Positions 63,311 to 64,000 of a DNA stretch of 64,000 bases are shown in pieces. How positions within the stretch are numbered: the stretch's first letter is position 1; the number at the start of each line of letters is the position of its first letter. The translations under genes were made by a program, and so were the position numbers. The notes under the pieces were generated by a model. It had not been told where the DNA came from and ran no database searches. It was given only the letters and a program-made list of their open reading frames with translations. This stretch comes from Paenibacillus selenitireducens (lineage in GTDB: Bacteria; Bacillota; Bacilli; Paenibacillales; Paenibacillaceae), in the NCBI RefSeq assembly GCF_002021565.1, contig NZ_MSZX01000007.1, positions 248,027-312,026 of the forward strand. Reading direction: 5' to 3'.

Positions 63311-64000
63311 TTACTTATCGTTTAGAGCTTCAACACCTGGAAGTTTTTTACCTTCCATGAACTCAAGAGATGCACCGCCGCCTGTCGAGATATGGTCCAT
63401 TTTGTCTGCCAAATGGAATTTCTCAGCCGCTGCCGCAGAGTCACCGCCACCAATTACGGTGTAAGCTGCTGTATCTGCGCAAGCTTGGGCAACCGCACGT
63501 GTACCATGGGAGAATGGCTCGATTTCGAACACGCCCATTGGTCCGTTCCATACAACCAATTTGGAGTTCTTGATCACGTCTGCGTAAAGTTCGCGTGTTT
63601 TAGGTCCGATATCAATACCTTCCCAATCCGCTGGGATGCCGTCGATATCTACGATTTTCGTATTCGCGTTTGCACTGAAATCATCACTAACCACGATATC
63701 CACTGGAAGCAAGAAGTTTTTGCCAAGTTGTTTAGCTTTCTCGATAAATCCGAGAGCTGTTTCCAATTTCTCGTTATCGCAGAGCGATTGTCCGATTTCA
63801 TGGCCTTGTGCTTTGAAGAATGTATAAGCCAAACCGCCGCCGATCAATACGTTGTCTGCAATTTCTAGCATTTTGCTGATGACATCGATTTTATCTTTAA
63901 CTTTTGATCCACCGATAATCGCTGTGAATGGACGTTCTGGGTTAAGTAACGCTTTACCCAATACGTTCAATTCTTTCTCCATAAGAAGTCCGGAAACCGC
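63311..64000 (-). CDS. pgk: Phosphoglycerate kinase, C-terminal part
   Basis: The C-terminal 229 codons; the gene continues past the right edge (frame open through [11 protein letters not shown]). Visible elements are the nucleotide-binding domain with [46 protein letters not shown] and the hinge/ATP loop [14 protein letters not shown] then [14 protein letters not shown]. It makes ATP from 1,3-bisphosphoglycerate. A 225-bp gap containing an inverted repeat separates it from tpiA. Confidence 0.96.
   Translation of the reverse strand, partial: AVSGLLMEKELNVLGKALLNPERPFTAIIGGSKVKDKIDVISKMLEIADNVLIGGGLAYTFFKAQGHEIGQSLCDNEKLETALGFIEKAKQLGKNFLLPVDIVVSDDFSANANTKIVDIDGIPADWEGIDIGPKTRELYADVIKNSKLVVWNGPMGVFEIEPFSHGTRAVAQACADTAAYTVIGGGDSAAAAEKFHLADKMDHISTGGGASLEFMEGKKLPGVEALNDK

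Overview
The window looks like a chromosomal segment of a low-to-mid GC Bacillota, most likely Paenibacillus or a close relative. The pointers are a very large SLH-anchored surface protein with DUF4855 modules, B. subtilis-like gene orders (pgk-tpiA-gpmI-eno, secG-rnr-smpB-ssrA, pspA-ydjG-ydjH-ydjI), strong AGGAGG-type ribosome binding sites and a tmRNA tag ending YALAA. No rRNA, tRNA, CRISPR array or intact insertion sequence was seen.

Layout. 1-4.8 kb: end of an iron(III)-type ABC transporter (ATPase fragment, fused two-domain permease) followed by a YesM/YesN-type two-component pair. 5-12.3 kb: one 7.4-kb gene for a secreted S-layer-type protein, internally duplicated. 12.8-17.4 kb: Ntn-hydrolase-like protein with its XRE regulator, a TetR/DUF3995 unit, a truncated haemoglobin and a second small XRE/membrane pair. 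17.5-22.4 kb: flavodiiron protein, its NADH-dependent reductase and a 54-residue rubredoxin, then two Crp/Fnr regulators and a cupin; three promoters here carry Fnr-like boxes near -41 and two of them have a Fur-type box over the start point. 22.6-25.4 kb: decaying region with a MazE/Doc-type module, a LysR/oxidoreductase deletion scar, an acetyltransferase and an orphan antitoxin. 25.5-30.8 kb: HD phosphohydrolase, permuted GH3 glycosidase and SGNH esterase, closed by a truncated second copy of the HD gene. 30.8-33.2 kb: drug efflux pump and TetR regulator. 33.6-37.3 kb: pspA-ydjGHI envelope-stress operon with a SigW-like promoter. 37.5-43.2 kb: LysR/quinone reductase pair, AraC regulator, AT-rich YdcF protein, VOC protein. 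43.4-50 kb: complete mrpABCDEFG antiporter operon and a divergent UspA-type gene. 50-53.6 kb: small recombinase-like gene, sensor-domain membrane protein, paired SMR pump with MerR. 54.1-64 kb: ssrA, smpB, rnr, secG, eno, gpmI, tpiA, pgk, all on the minus strand.

The most unusual structure is not a protein. Short repeats resembling the 3' end of ssrA (T arm, acceptor stem, CCA) lie next to intrinsic terminators across the window, including two tandem 160-bp units directly downstream of ssrA, a 110-bp ssrA fragment at 39.8 kb and an interrupted fragment at 33.3-33.6 kb. A related compact hairpin family occurs at four more gene ends. These, with the shared Fnr/Fur promoter design, are the parts most worth following up. 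All names rest on reading translated motifs by eye; no database search was run.
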